Translations under genes and position numbers: made by a program
From: CAWIKY01 sp963836905
GTDB lineage: Bacteria > Pseudomonadota > Alphaproteobacteria > Caulobacterales > Hyphomonadaceae
DNA length: 64,000 bases
Assembly: GCA_963836905.1 (NCBI GenBank)
Contig: CAWIKY010000006.1
Location: 682,001-746,000, forward strand
Reading direction: 5' to 3'
Part shown: piece after piece, positions 18,499-27,678 of the stretch
How positions within the stretch are numbered: the first letter of the stretch is position 1
How the letters are laid out: every line of letters begins with the position of its first letter
Notes under the pieces: model-generated
The model's database searches: none
What the model was told of the DNA's origin: nothing
The model's input: the letters and a program-made list of their open reading frames with translations, nothing else

Positions 18499-19263
18499 TC
18501 AATGGGAGGGGTGAAACGCATCTGCGAGATAGATGCAAGTAAGAATGGCGAAAACATACGCTTGCAGGAACGACACCAGGAACTCCAGGGCCGTGATCGC
18601 CATGCCCATAAGGAAGGGCAGCGGTGCGATAATCGAGACCGCGCTGGCCGCTCCGAGCAGCATGACGGTGAAGGTTGCGAACATCTTCAGAACGATGTGA
18701 CCGGCCAGAATGTTCGCGAAAAGACGAATCGACAGCGTGACCGGACGAACGAAGAACGAGAAGACCTCCAGCGGCACAAGGAAGAGCAGCATCGGCCATG
18801 GCACACCGGACGGCGCAAACAGCTTCAGAAAGCCCAGACCGTTTCGGATGAAGCCGTAAATGATGACGGTTGCGAATACCAGAATGGCCAGCGCGACCGT
18901 CAGGATGATCTGGCTGGTTGTGGTGAAGGCATAAGGAACCATGCCGATCATGTTCGCGAAGAAAATGAAGAAGAAGAGCGAGAAGACCAGCGGGAAGAAC
19001 TTGTAGCCCTCCGCACCGATCGTATCGCGAATCATGTTGCCGATGAACTCGTATCCGACCTCGCCAACCGACTGCAGGCGGCCCGGAACCATGGCGCGCT
19101 TGGACGTGGCCACCATGAAGAAAATCACGATCAGCGCCACGGCGAGCAGCATGTAGAAGCTGGCATTCGTGAAGGAGATATCGACACCGGCCACCGGGCC
19201 GATCTCGATCCATGGCTTCACGACGAATTGCTTCATCGGATTCACGTCCATCTGGAACATCAT
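18499..19263 (-). CDS. atpB: ATP synthase F0 subunit a
   Basis: Stator channel subunit that conducts protons to the c-ring. The 254-residue membrane protein has the family's helix pattern, with RPVTLSIRLFANILAGHIVLK containing the essential Arg, and the C-terminal ALEFLVSFLQAYVFAILTCIYL. The start codon overlaps the atpI stop by four bases. It belongs to the F0 operon atpI-atpB-atpE-atpG-atpF. Confidence 0.97.
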   Translation of the reverse strand: MMFQMDVNPMKQFVVKPWIEIGPVAGVDISFTNASFYMLLAVALIVIFFMVATSKRAMVPGRLQSVGEVGYEFIGNMIRDTIGAEGYKFFPLVFSLFFFIFFANMIGMVPYAFTTTSQIILTVALAILVFATVIIYGFIRNGLGFLKLFAPSGVPWPMLLFLVPLEVFSFFVRPVTLSIRLFANILAGHIVLKMFATFTVMLLGAASAVSIIAPLPFLMGMAITALEFLVSFLQAYVFAILTCIYLADAFHPSH

Positions 19264-19625
19264 GCTGTCGGCCCTTGCCCCTCGGAAGTGGTCCCGGCCT
19301 CAGGCCCGGACGGTGTTGCAGTTTCGTTTCCCGTCCCGGCGAAGCGTTTCGCGGTCCGGATCATGTTCCAGAATCCCGTTGCCATACCCAGCAACAGGAA
19401 GAATATCAGGCCCCATGGCTCGGTTTTGGCGACAAGGTCAAGAGCCCGTCCGAAGATCAGGCCGACAACGACGCCGCCAACCAGATCCAGAACCATCCGC
19501 ATCCCGGCACCGTAACCGGCTGCCGCGGACCGGAACCCGCCCTTGCTTTCCAGCCGTCCTGCCTGACGCGCCTGAGCCGCTGTAATCCGTGCCCTCAGAT
19601 CGTCTGGTGGTCCGGATTGCGTCAT
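19260..19625 (-). CDS. atpI: AtpI/AtpZ-like ATP synthase assembly protein
   Basis: A 121-residue protein from ATG 19625 (MTQSGPPDDL); an upstream in-frame start at 19691 would add 22 unlikely residues. It has an N-terminal polar, helical region, then two hydrophobic helices (LVGGVVVGLIFGRALDL and GLIFFLLLGMATGFWNM). First-gene position in the F0 operon and this topology match AtpI/AtpZ, which helps c-ring assembly or Mg/Ca uptake in studied bacteria. The C-terminal tail is rich in Thr, Gly and Pro and looks disordered. Confidence 0.85.
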   Translation of the reverse strand: MTQSGPPDDLRARITAAQARQAGRLESKGGFRSAAAGYGAGMRMVLDLVGGVVVGLIFGRALDLVAKTEPWGLIFFLLLGMATGFWNMIRTAKRFAGTGNETATPSGPEAGTTSEGQGPTA

Positions 19626-19674
19626 CGTCGCCTGCTTCGTGACAGCCCTGTCGCCCCGTCTTGGAACAGGCCGG

Positions 19675-19703
19675 AAACTAGCCATGTGCACCCCTCAAGT
19701 CAA
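19675..19703 (-). promoter_or_regulatory. Candidate sigma-70 promoter of the F0 operon
   Basis: Read on the minus strand, TTGACT (19703-19698) is separated by 17 bases from TAGTTT (19680-19675), about 50 bases upstream of the atpI ATG. The -35 is identical to that of the rpsL promoter in this window; the -10 is a weak match. Confidence 0.45.
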
Positions 19704-19758
19704 GCAAGAGCGACTTCCGCAAACCCTTGTTTTCATTGAATATCATAAGGAGGGCGGA

Positions 19759-22700
19759 TTACGGAACCGCGACCATTCGTTCCGCCGCAAGAAGATCGAC
19801 TGAGACCATCTTCGAAACACCCTGTTCGCGCATTGTCACACCGAACAGCCGATCCATCCGGGACATCGTCACCGGATTGTGCGTGATGGCGACAAACCGG
19901 GTTTGCGTTCGCGTCCGCATTTCGTCCAGCAAGGTACAGAACCGGTCGACATTGGCATCGTCCAGTGGCGCGTCCACCTCGTCGAGCACGCAGATCGGGG
20001 CCGGATTGGACAGAAACACCGCAAAGATAAGCGCTGTTGCCGTAAGCGCCTGTTCGCCGCCCGACATCAGCGACAGGGCGCTGACGCGCTTGCCGGGTGG
20101 CTGAGCATAAATCTCGAGCCCGGCTTGCAGCGGATCATCGGCATCGACCAGTTTCAGTTCCGCATGGCCACCGGAAAAAAGTGCCTCGAACAGGCTGGAG
20201 AAATGTCCGTTAACGGTCTCGAAGGCTTCCAGAAGCCGCCCGCGGCCTTGCCGGTTGAGGGCATTGACGCCTTCGCGCAGCTTGGCAATCGCCGCGATCA
20301 GATCGGCTTTCTCGCTTGCCTGAACGCCAAGGCGTTCGGAGAGTTCTTCGGCCTCGTTCTCGGCATCGGCATTGATGTTTCCGAGCCCGCTGATTTCGCG
20401 CCTGGCCGTCTCCGCATCAGCAGCCAGATCGCTCGCATCGGCCTCCAGGCTGTCTTCATCCAGCCCGGCTTCGGCTAGCGCGAGAAGACCCTCCGGGGTG
20501 CGCCCGAACTTCTCCCTGGCAGCATCGCGCATGTCCTCCAGCCGTGCCTGAAGAGTTTCGGTCCGGGCCTTTGCTTCGATAACCTGTTCGCGCACGGCCT
20601 CTGCGGCTTTGGCCGCCTGACGGGCATCCGTTTCGGCCTCGCGCGCCGCCTGTTCACTCGCCGCCAGGCGGTCCGATGCGGCTTTACGTTCGGCTTCGAG
20701 GCTTTCGAGGTCTGCGTTCAAACGGTCCAGTCCGGCCTGCAGCGTGTCCGGTCGTGCCTCGGCCGTTGCAAGCGACGTCGCCGCTCCGGCCTGCATATCC
20801 GCAAGGGATGCCATACGGGCCTTTGCCGCATCGTTGCGTTTTTGCCAATCGGCAAGATCGCGCAGCAGACCCCGCCGCCTGCCGAGCGTCCGGTCATGCT
20901 GGCGCGCGGCCTCGGCGGTTGTTTCCTGCACCTCCGCCAGCGCCCGCCGCGCGTCGCTCAGTGTCTTTCGCGCCTCCGAGACACGTGTTGTCAGCGCCGC
21001 CGGTTGCGAGGTCCCCGACTGCGCCATCGCATCTTTGAGAGCAGCGTCTACCTCTGCCTTTTCCTGAACCGCCGCCGCGATCGCATCGTCGAGCGCCGCC
21101 CGCCTGAGACCTGCTGTTTCGCCGGTCCGTTCAGCACGGTCGAGTGTGGACCGTGCCGCTTCAAGGCTCTGGCGTATCCCCGGCATCGACTTGCGAAGAT
21201 CGCTCAGCGCCGCTTCATGAGCGGTCTTGTCCCGGCGCGCATTTCTCAAATCGGTTGCGGCTTGCTGCGCTGTCTCCGCAAGTTTCGGCAGTTGTGCCAA
21301 CGCCGTGTCAAGGCGTGACCGCCGCGCGAGCAGTTCTGCCTTTGGAAGCGGGGCTTTCGGGGTACGGACAAACCCGTCCCAGCGCCAAAGCTGACCGTGG
21401 CGGGACACAAGTCTCTGGCCGGGTTTCAGGTCCTTGCAGAACGTGTCCCCGTCTGCCGCAGTCTTCACGAGGCCGGTTTGCGAGAGCCGCGCCTTCAACG
21501 CGTCAGGTGCCTTGCAATGCCCGATAAGTGCCGGAATGCTACCGGGCAGGGCGGGGAGCCCGGCGTGGTTTTCACGGGCCGCAGGTTGCCAGTATTGCGG
21601 GGCCTGATCGTTCAGGGCCGCATCCAGATCATCGCCAAGCCCGGCAGCGAATGCCTTTTCCAGTCCCGGCTCGATCCGCATCTCATCAAGCACCGGTGGA
21701 TAACCGGTCCCGCCCGTGCTGACGAGGAGACGCTTCAGCCCGTCAATTTCGCTTTCCAATGTTCCTGCGGCGCGCTCAGCCTCGCGGGCAGGTCCTTCCA
21801 GAGACCCTTCAGACTGTCGCGCGTGTTCGATGGCCGCTTCGAGCCGGTCGCTTTCCAATATTGCCGTTTCAAGTCTTTTCTGAACGGCTTCGAAACCTGA
21901 CCGGGCCTCGATCAGACGGGCCTCCAGATCCGTGCTTTCTGGAAGCGCCTCGCGCTCCTGTGTCAAACGGTTCTGCGATGCCGCAAGCCGTTCGCTTCGC
22001 TGGCGCAGGTTTGTCGTCTGCGTCTCCAGCGCTTGCAGGGTCGCCCGGTTGGCGGCCTCGGTCTGCACGAGTGTTTCCAGCTCGGCCTCGCGCTCTTCAA
22101 CAGCTTTGCGGGCCCGCGCTTCGTCTGCTTTCAACTCCGACTGCTGTGCCTCGAAACGGTTCTGATCGGGCTCCGGCACACGCTGAAGGTCTGTGCGCAG
22201 CCTGTCGACCTGATGGGTGGCTTCTTCCAGAAATCCTTGTTCGCGGCGCATATCGCTGTCCAGCCGTGAGAGTTCGGACGCCAGTCTGGCGGCGGTATCG
22301 GTCGTTGCCTTTCGTTCTATCTCGAGCCGGGCCAGAGCAATTCTTGCCTGGCCAACCTTGCCTGAACTGACCGCTTCAGCATCCCGAAGCGGAGGCAGGG
22401 CATTTCTGGCCTCCAGATCTTTCGTGCGCGCGATGGCATCAGCGCGGGTGACAGCCTCAAGTGAGGATCGTGCGTCGACCACCGCCTGCTCTGCCCGTTC
22501 GGCGTCTGCGGCAACTGCTTCCCATCTGCGATGAGCAATGAGTGCTTCGAGGCCGTCCAGCCGGGCCTTCAGCGCAGCGTGCTTTTTCGCCTTCCGGGCC
22601 TGCCGCTTGAGGTTTTCAAGCTGGCGTTCAACCTCGGCGGACACCTCCGACAGGCGTTCCAGATTTGCTTCGGCGGCGTTCAGTTTCAGCTCGGCTTCAT

Positions 22701-23232
22701 GTCGGCGGGTATTCAGTCCGGCAATCCCGGCGGCCTCTTCCAGCAAGCGGCGACGGTTTTGCGGCTTTGAGGCGATCAGTTCGCTGATCTGTCCCTGCCG
22801 GACAAGGGCCGGCGAGTTGGCACCGGTCGAGGCATCGGCAAAGAGAAGTTGAATGTCCTTGCCGCGTACGGTCTTGCCGTTGATGCGATAGGTCGAGCCC
22901 GCACCCCGGCGGATGCGCCGCGTTACTTCCAGAGTTTCGTTGTCGTTGAACTCGGCCGGAGCGCGCCGGTCGCTATTGTCTATGACGAGGGTAACCTCGG
23001 CGCTCTCGCGGGCAGGGCGCTTGTCCGAGCCGGAGAAGATCAGGTCATCCATTTCCCCGCCACGCATGGCCCGCGCAGAGTTCGCACCCATCGCCCAGCG
23101 CAGGGCTTCCAGAAGGTTGGACTTGCCGCACCCGTTGGGGCCCACAACGCCTGTGAGCCCCGGTTCAATTATGACCGAAACCGGATCGACGAAGGATTTG
23201 AACCCCGCAATCTTGATTTCGACAATCTGCAA
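19759..23232 (-). CDS. smc: Smc, chromosome condensation and segregation ATPase
   Basis: A 1157-residue SMC protein that with ScpA/ScpB organises and segregates the chromosome. The N-terminal ATPase half has the Walker A GPNGCGKSN at about residues 32-40. Two long heptad-rich arms flank a globular hinge at roughly residues 500-640, and the C-terminal half has the signature LMSGGEQALTATAL and Walker B PICVLDEVDAPLDD. Length is normal for bacterial Smc. It follows the DsbA-like gene by 3 bases; with the DUF721 gene this forms a conserved alphaproteobacterial order. Confidence 0.97.
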   Translation of the reverse strand: MQIVEIKIAGFKSFVDPVSVIIEPGLTGVVGPNGCGKSNLLEALRWAMGANSARAMRGGEMDDLIFSGSDKRPARESAEVTLVIDNSDRRAPAEFNDNETLEVTRRIRRGAGSTYRINGKTVRGKDIQLLFADASTGANSPALVRQGQISELIASKPQNRRRLLEEAAGIAGLNTRRHEAELKLNAAEANLERLSEVSAEVERQLENLKRQARKAKKHAALKARLDGLEALIAHRRWEAVAADAERAEQAVVDARSSLEAVTRADAIARTKDLEARNALPPLRDAEAVSSGKVGQARIALARLEIERKATTDTAARLASELSRLDSDMRREQGFLEEATHQVDRLRTDLQRVPEPDQNRFEAQQSELKADEARARKAVEEREAELETLVQTEAANRATLQALETQTTNLRQRSERLAASQNRLTQEREALPESTDLEARLIEARSGFEAVQKRLETAILESDRLEAAIEHARQSEGSLEGPAREAERAAGTLESEIDGLKRLLVSTGGTGYPPVLDEMRIEPGLEKAFAAGLGDDLDAALNDQAPQYWQPAARENHAGLPALPGSIPALIGHCKAPDALKARLSQTGLVKTAADGDTFCKDLKPGQRLVSRHGQLWRWDGFVRTPKAPLPKAELLARRSRLDTALAQLPKLAETAQQAATDLRNARRDKTAHEAALSDLRKSMPGIRQSLEAARSTLDRAERTGETAGLRRAALDDAIAAAVQEKAEVDAALKDAMAQSGTSQPAALTTRVSEARKTLSDARRALAEVQETTAEAARQHDRTLGRRRGLLRDLADWQKRNDAAKARMASLADMQAGAATSLATAEARPDTLQAGLDRLNADLESLEAERKAASDRLAASEQAAREAETDARQAAKAAEAVREQVIEAKARTETLQARLEDMRDAAREKFGRTPEGLLALAEAGLDEDSLEADASDLAADAETARREISGLGNINADAENEAEELSERLGVQASEKADLIAAIAKLREGVNALNRQGRGRLLEAFETVNGHFSSLFEALFSGGHAELKLVDADDPLQAGLEIYAQPPGKRVSALSLMSGGEQALTATALIFAVFLSNPAPICVLDEVDAPLDDANVDRFCTLLDEMRTRTQTRFVAITHNPVTMSRMDRLFGVTMREQGVSKMVSVDLLAAERMVAVP

Positions 23233-23235
23233 AAG

Positions 23236-23928
23236 CTAGCCATCCTGAGCGGTAGGCATGGCCGCGTCGATCTCGGCCATGAGACCTTCGAGCGTGTATC
23301 CGGCCCGTCCGACGAGTTCGTCGTTGATATAAAGGGTCGGCGTGGCGTTGACGCCAAGCTCGGTTCCGCCATCGACGATCTCGTTGATCTCGGCAATGAC
23401 GTCAGGGTCGGCAATGCACGCTTCGAAGGAGGCTTCGTCCAGACCATGACGCTTGGCCACGGTCAGGAGGGCAGTCTTTGCCTTGCCGCTTTGTGAGGCC
23501 TGCAGGATGCCCATCTGGTTTTCGAACATGTCATCGAGCACTTCAAAATACTTGTCCTCTCCGGCGCACCGCGCAACGGCAAAACCGGCATAGGCGACGT
23601 TGGCAGGCGCGGTCGGATATTCCCGGAAGACGAAACGCACCTCTCCAGCCTCGACGCGCTCTTTCACGGCAGGCAGGATGGTCTCGTGGAACTCGCGGCA
23701 ATGTCCGCAAGTGACGGAGGCGTATTCGACCAGAGTGACCGGCGCATCAGCCTTGCCTATCGACATCTCACCCTTGGCGAAAGTGTAGGAGGCGGCCGAT
23801 ACGGCGTTTGCGCTTGGCGTTTCACCGCCGGTGGTCTGGGCATTGCCGCAGGCGGCGACCGTGACACCAAGGGCAAGTGCGCCAAGCGCAGGAAGAATTG
23901 AAAGCGGGCGTCTTTGGATATGTCTCAT
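23236..23928 (-). CDS. DsbA/thioredoxin-fold lipoprotein
   Basis: Periplasmic thiol-disulfide oxidoreductase of the DsbA/BdbD-like (thioredoxin_4) type. From ATG 23928 the product is 230 residues with a basic N-terminus, hydrophobic stretch and lipobox ending VTVAAC, so it is probably a lipoprotein. The active site is CGHC in SVTCGHCREFHE, the cis-Pro loop is VNATPTLYINDEL, and FREYPTAPANVAYAG is typical of the family. An in-frame start at 23973 would put 15 residues before the signal and is less likely. It sits between DUF721 and smc in a conserved order; partner DsbB is not visible. Confidence 0.88.
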   Translation of the reverse strand: MRHIQRRPLSILPALGALALGVTVAACGNAQTTGGETPSANAVSAASYTFAKGEMSIGKADAPVTLVEYASVTCGHCREFHETILPAVKERVEAGEVRFVFREYPTAPANVAYAGFAVARCAGEDKYFEVLDDMFENQMGILQASQSGKAKTALLTVAKRHGLDEASFEACIADPDVIAEINEIVDGGTELGVNATPTLYINDELVGRAGYTLEGLMAEIDAAMPTAQDG

Positions 23929-23979
23929 GGTTCGAACTGTCTCCGGATTCGTCGAAGGCGCAAATTGCGCCATGGGTCC

Positions 23980-24531
23980 TTAGCGCTGATTGTCCTGACT
24001 ATAGACTGCCTTCCCGAACGCCAATAGCGCGGCCTGCAATTCGGGAGAGATGGCGCGGTCGGCGGCCACACGGATCCGATCGTTTTCCTCATCCGACAGA
24101 CGTCTTTGAACCGGTTTGACAGGCCGTTTGACCTGCTTGCCCTGTAGCTGACCCTGCACCAGCTTGAGGGTAAGCTCTCCTGTCCCCATTGCGGCCTGCA
24201 AGCGCTGGCGCAGCATTTCCGTCTGATGAGTGAGCAGCGTCGATGCGGCAGGAATGACGCGAAGGGTCAGTGTTGCGCCGCCAGCCCGTCCGGTTAGTTT
24301 CTCAGGTTCGCAAATCTTCGCCAGAGTTTCTCCGGCAAGTTCGGGCCATTGGTCTTTTAATGTCTCCAGGCCGGGCTTGCGTGTTTTCGCATACTTGCCG
24401 AGCGTACGGGCCGCAAAACGTGCCAGCGTCGGCGGACCGGGATGGACCCGCTTGCCGCGCCGTTCGCGCAGCCGGGCCCGGGCCATCGCATCGTCCAGAG
24501 CCTGATTGTGCTGCTCTCTGGCGTCGCTCAC
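23980..24531 (-). CDS. DUF721 family protein (DciA-like)
   Basis: A 183-residue basic protein with the DUF721 core LKDQWPELAGETLAKICEPEKL, followed by GGATLTLRV and a hydrophobic/polar alternation up to LTLKLVQG. DUF721 includes DciA, the ancestral loader of the replicative helicase DnaB, and the KH-like fold fits. Whether this copy loads helicase is inference. It is divergent from mutY with 70 bases between starts and lies 51 bases upstream of the DsbA-like gene on the same strand. Confidence 0.82.
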   Translation of the reverse strand: MSDAREQHNQALDDAMARARLRERRGKRVHPGPPTLARFAARTLGKYAKTRKPGLETLKDQWPELAGETLAKICEPEKLTGRAGGATLTLRVIPAASTLLTHQTEMLRQRLQAAMGTGELTLKLVQGQLQGKQVKRPVKPVQRRLSDEENDRIRVAADRAISPELQAALLAFGKAVYSQDNQR

Positions 24532-24601
24532 ATCCGGTCTCCTGTCCTTTTCGAAACCGGCGCTTGCAACCGCTCCGCCATGGCGTCATCAGCTATCCAG
24601 C

Positions 24602-25693
24602 ATGACGAAGAATACGGATCCCGGCAAGGTTTTGACGCTGCCAGCCCATACCGCGACGCGGCTGCTCGGATGGTATGACAGCCATGCCCGCGACCTTCCC
24701 TGGCGCGTGCCACCGGAGATGTCGCGCAAGGGCGTCAAGGCCGACCCGTACCGCGTCTGGCTGAGCGAAGTCATGCTGCAACAGACCACGATTGCGCACG
24801 GCACACGCTATTTTCTGGAGTTCACCCGGCGCTGGCCCACCGTGGAAGCTCTAGCGGACGCGGAAACGGACGCGCTGATGGCGGCCTGGGCGGGGCTCGG
24901 CTATTACGCCCGGGCGCGCAACCTGTATGCCTGCGCGAAAGCCGTCGTTGAACTGGGCGGATTTCCGCAAACGGTCGAGGGCTTGCGCAAGCTCCCGGGT
25001 ATCGGCCCCTACACCGCAGGCGCGATTGCCGCGATTGCATTCGGCGAACCGGTTTGCGCAATTGACGGAAATGTCGAGCGTGTGATCTCTCGCCTGCTTG
25101 CGCTGGACCTGGAAAAGAAGGCGGCGCATCCGGTCATTGCCGCAGCGCTCCAACCTGTCATTCCGCAACAAAGGCCGGGCGATTTTGCCCAGGCGCTCAT
25201 GGACCTTGGTGCAACCGTCTGCACGCCGCGAACGCCCGACTGCGCGTCATGCCCGTTGAGCGGGGAATGCGCCGCGTTTCGCACTGGCACGCAGGCCCGG
25301 TTTCCGGTCAAGGCCGCCAGGACGACGAAACCGGAACGGCGCGGCCGCGTGCTCGTAATTATTGATGACGGAAGGGTGATGGCGAAGACGCGGCCCGAAA
25401 CGGGTCTGCTGGGCGGGATGCCGGGATTGCCGACCAGTGACTGGTCAACGTCCGGCGCGTCGTCGCTGGAAGAGACTGACGTTTCGAAAGACGCGGTTCC
25501 GGCCGGTCAAATCGTTCATGTCTTCACGCATTTTCGGCTGACGCTTGATGTCTTTATCCGGGACGCAACCGAGGCTGAAAGGCAGGACCCCCAAGCGATA
25601 TGGGTCGACCCGTCAGACGGCCGTCAGGGCGGTCTGCCTAGCGTGTTTCTGAAGGCTGCCAGGCTCGCGCTTGCAACCCGTCAGCTACGCTGA
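24602..25693 (+). CDS. mutY: MutY, A/G-specific adenine glycosylase
   Basis: Removes adenine mispaired with 8-oxoguanine. The ATG at 24602 gives 363 residues; the longer in-frame start at 24506 overlaps the divergent DUF721 gene and is rejected. Visible are the catalytic Glu in WLSEVMLQQTT, the helix-hairpin-helix LPGIGPYTAGAI with the Asp of CAIDGNVERV, the iron-sulfur cluster cysteines C-x6-C-x2-C-x5-C in CTPRTPDCASCPLSGEC, and a C-terminal NUDIX-like domain for 8-oxoG recognition containing FTHFRL. The 3' end overlaps a small convergent gene by 13 bases. Confidence 0.96.
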   Translation: MTKNTDPGKVLTLPAHTATRLLGWYDSHARDLPWRVPPEMSRKGVKADPYRVWLSEVMLQQTTIAHGTRYFLEFTRRWPTVEALADAETDALMAAWAGLGYYARARNLYACAKAVVELGGFPQTVEGLRKLPGIGPYTAGAIAAIAFGEPVCAIDGNVERVISRLLALDLEKKAAHPVIAAALQPVIPQQRPGDFAQALMDLGATVCTPRTPDCASCPLSGECAAFRTGTQARFPVKAARTTKPERRGRVLVIIDDGRVMAKTRPETGLLGGMPGLPTSDWSTSGASSLEETDVSKDAVPAGQIVHVFTHFRLTLDVFIRDATEAERQDPQAIWVDPSDGRQGGLPSVFLKAARLALATRQLR

Positions 25694-25881
25694 AACTCGG
25701 CCTTGACCTGTTCGTTATGCGCCTCGGCAATCGACCAGACCTCGTCATGGCCAAGAATACCGTCGGCAGCGATCACATAGTCGCCGGTATCATCGCCAAT
25801 GAGCGTATAGGTGGAATCGGGATCTTCGTCGTCGGACTCATACCAGAAATCCAGCGCATACATATCTATCAGCCGGGTCAT
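25681..25881 (-). CDS. Small acidic hypothetical protein
   Basis: A 66-residue acidic protein of unknown function with an Asp/Glu-rich stretch (YESDDEDPDSTY) and TGDYVIAADG. A good Shine-Dalgarno GGGAGG lies 5 bases before the ATG, which supports real translation. It starts 103 bases downstream of the ccrM stop on the same strand, so it may be the last gene of that transcript, and its end overlaps mutY by 13 bases. I do not recognise the family. Confidence 0.6.
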   Translation of the reverse strand: MTRLIDMYALDFWYESDDEDPDSTYTLIGDDTGDYVIAADGILGHDEVWSIAEAHNEQVKAEFQRS

Positions 25882-25984
25882 GTCGCCTCCCTGTTCGTCG
25901 AATCGACCGGGGTCAGTCCTAGCCTCTAAAACCTAGGTCGCAGATTTCCAGAGAGCAAGGCCCATGCCGCCTTGATTCGGTCTT

Positions 25985-27070
25985 TCACGCAGTAAGCCCG
26001 TTTTTTACGCGAAACTTGCGACGCAGAAGATCAATGGGCTGCAAGCCGCAGTCGCTTTCATAATGCCAGAACGTCCAGCCGTTGCAGGCCGGTGCACTCT
26101 GGATCTGGGCGCCCAGCCGGTGGATAGAACCCACCGCATCCCCGTCCGTCAGGCTACCATCGACGCGGATACGGGCCTCGAACCGGCGGGACGATGAAAA
26201 CAACCGGTCGCCCGGGCGCAGGTATCCGCTTTCCACCAGCATGCCAAAGGGCACTTTGGGCTCGGCTCTCGGGCTGGTCATGACTTTAAGCGTGTCGGCC
26301 TCAAGTGGGCGAACGGCTTTCAGACGCTTGCGGGCGAGCGTTACATAGGTCTCGTCCTGATCGATCGCGATGAAGCGCCTCCCCAGCGCCTTGGCAACGG
26401 CGGCTGTGGTTCCGCTGCCGCAGAACGGGTCGAGGATCAGGTCGCCTGGCCTGGAGGTGCTCGTGAGAACGCGGTGCAGAAGGCCTTCCGGCTTTTGCGT
26501 CGGATGGGCCTTGCGACCGGCATCGTCCTTGATGCGCTCGCCGCCCGAACAGATGGGCAGCGTCCAGTCAGACCGCATCTGTACGTCTTCGTTGAAGGCT
26601 TTCATGGCATCGTAATTGAAGGTGTAGCTCTTCTGGTCCTTCGATTTCGTCGCCCAGATCAGCGTCTCATGCGCGTTCTGAAAGCGTGTGCCGCGAAAGT
26701 TCGGCATCGGGTTGGTCTTGCGCCAGATGATGTCGTTCATCGTCCAGAAGCCGGTATCCTGCAGGATCGTGCCGACGCGGAAAATATTGTGGTAGCTGCC
26801 GATCACCCAGATTGCGCCGGTATCTTTCAACACGCGGCGCGCTGCCGCCATCCATTCATGGGTGAAGAGGTCATAGGCATCGAGGCTGTCGAACCGGTCC
26901 CAGGCATCGGTAACGCCATTGACCTCGGAATTGTCCGGACGGGTCAGATCACCGCCGAGCTGCAGGTTATAAGGGGGGTCTGCAAAAACCAGATCAACGG
27001 ATTTCTCCGGCATGGCGTTCATCGTCTCGATGCAGTCGCCGTGTACGATTGTGTTCTCGAAGAGAGGCAT
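25985..27070 (-). CDS. ccrM: CcrM, cell-cycle GANTC adenine-N6 methyltransferase
   Basis: A 361-residue orphan DNA methyltransferase that methylates GANTC at the end of replication in Caulobacter and relatives. The beta-class motif order is seen: catalytic DPPY in FADPPYNLQLGG near the N-terminus, then KPEGLLHRV and the SAM-binding DPFCGSGTTAAVA. The C-terminal ~85 residues (from about VPFGMLVESGYL to QPIDLLRRKFR) are the CcrM-specific extension needed for DNA recognition. No restriction endonuclease is adjacent. The 89-base upstream region shows no TTAA-N7-TTAA CtrA site, unlike C. crescentus, though control could come from farther upstream. Confidence 0.96.
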   Translation of the reverse strand: MPLFENTIVHGDCIETMNAMPEKSVDLVFADPPYNLQLGGDLTRPDNSEVNGVTDAWDRFDSLDAYDLFTHEWMAAARRVLKDTGAIWVIGSYHNIFRVGTILQDTGFWTMNDIIWRKTNPMPNFRGTRFQNAHETLIWATKSKDQKSYTFNYDAMKAFNEDVQMRSDWTLPICSGGERIKDDAGRKAHPTQKPEGLLHRVLTSTSRPGDLILDPFCGSGTTAAVAKALGRRFIAIDQDETYVTLARKRLKAVRPLEADTLKVMTSPRAEPKVPFGMLVESGYLRPGDRLFSSSRRFEARIRVDGSLTDGDAVGSIHRLGAQIQSAPACNGWTFWHYESDCGLQPIDLLRRKFRVKNGLTA

Positions 27071-27158
27071 GTGCGCCGGTCCGTCTTGTTCGTGTCTGTC
27101 GAACCGTCAAAACCGCGCTGATTTCATGAAGGATTGGTTGACGTTGCCGCTACCGACC

Positions 27159-27635
27159 TCAGGCACCCCGAAGTTCGGAGACCGTTTTCGTTAGGAGATC
27201 CATGCGTTTCTGCAGCGCTTCGAGACGTTCTGCCAGAAGCTGCACCTGTCCTTCGGTGCCAATCCGAACGTAAGGTACCTTGATGACATCCATCGCTTCG
27301 GGGTGAATGATTTCCCCATCGGGGCCGACGGGAAGCGAACCCTTGGGAGCTGGCCCGCCGGCAACATCTTTAGCTGCAGCAGCTGCTTTTTTGGACGCAA
27401 CGTCGCCGAGTTCCGCAATCTTTTCGTCAAACCGGGCAAGCAGACGCGTTTCAATTTCGTCGACAGCGGTTTTCAGCTTTCGGTCGAAGCCGTCGACATC
27501 GTCGCCAAGCGAATTGATCCGCTTGTTAAACGTGACCTGCAGCGAGCTGAGCGATTCCGACAGCATCTTCACCTGCGGCGTGAGCGCGGCGACAGCGTCT
27601 TCCAGACCTTGTACTTTTTTGTTGGAGCCGATCAT
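27159..27635 (-). CDS. Coiled-coil hypothetical protein
   Basis: From ATG 27635 this is 158 residues of unknown function; an in-frame start at 27731 would run back into the radical SAM gene and is less likely. Residues 5-75 have heptad spacing typical of a coiled coil (VQGLEDAVAALTPQVKMLSESL, LARFDEKIAEL). A Lys/Ala/Gly/Pro-rich linker follows, then a conserved-looking VPYVRIGTEGQVQLLAERLEAL helix at the C-terminus. It is 43 bases downstream of the radical SAM gene, so co-expression is probable. No signal peptide or membrane helix is visible. Confidence 0.65.
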   Translation of the reverse strand: MIGSNKKVQGLEDAVAALTPQVKMLSESLSSLQVTFNKRINSLGDDVDGFDRKLKTAVDEIETRLLARFDEKIAELGDVASKKAAAAAKDVAGGPAPKGSLPVGPDGEIIHPEAMDVIKVPYVRIGTEGQVQLLAERLEALQKRMDLLTKTVSELRGA

Positions 27636-27678
27636 CTGATGAAGTCCGTTTTCTGAAATTGACTGGAAGGAATGGAGG

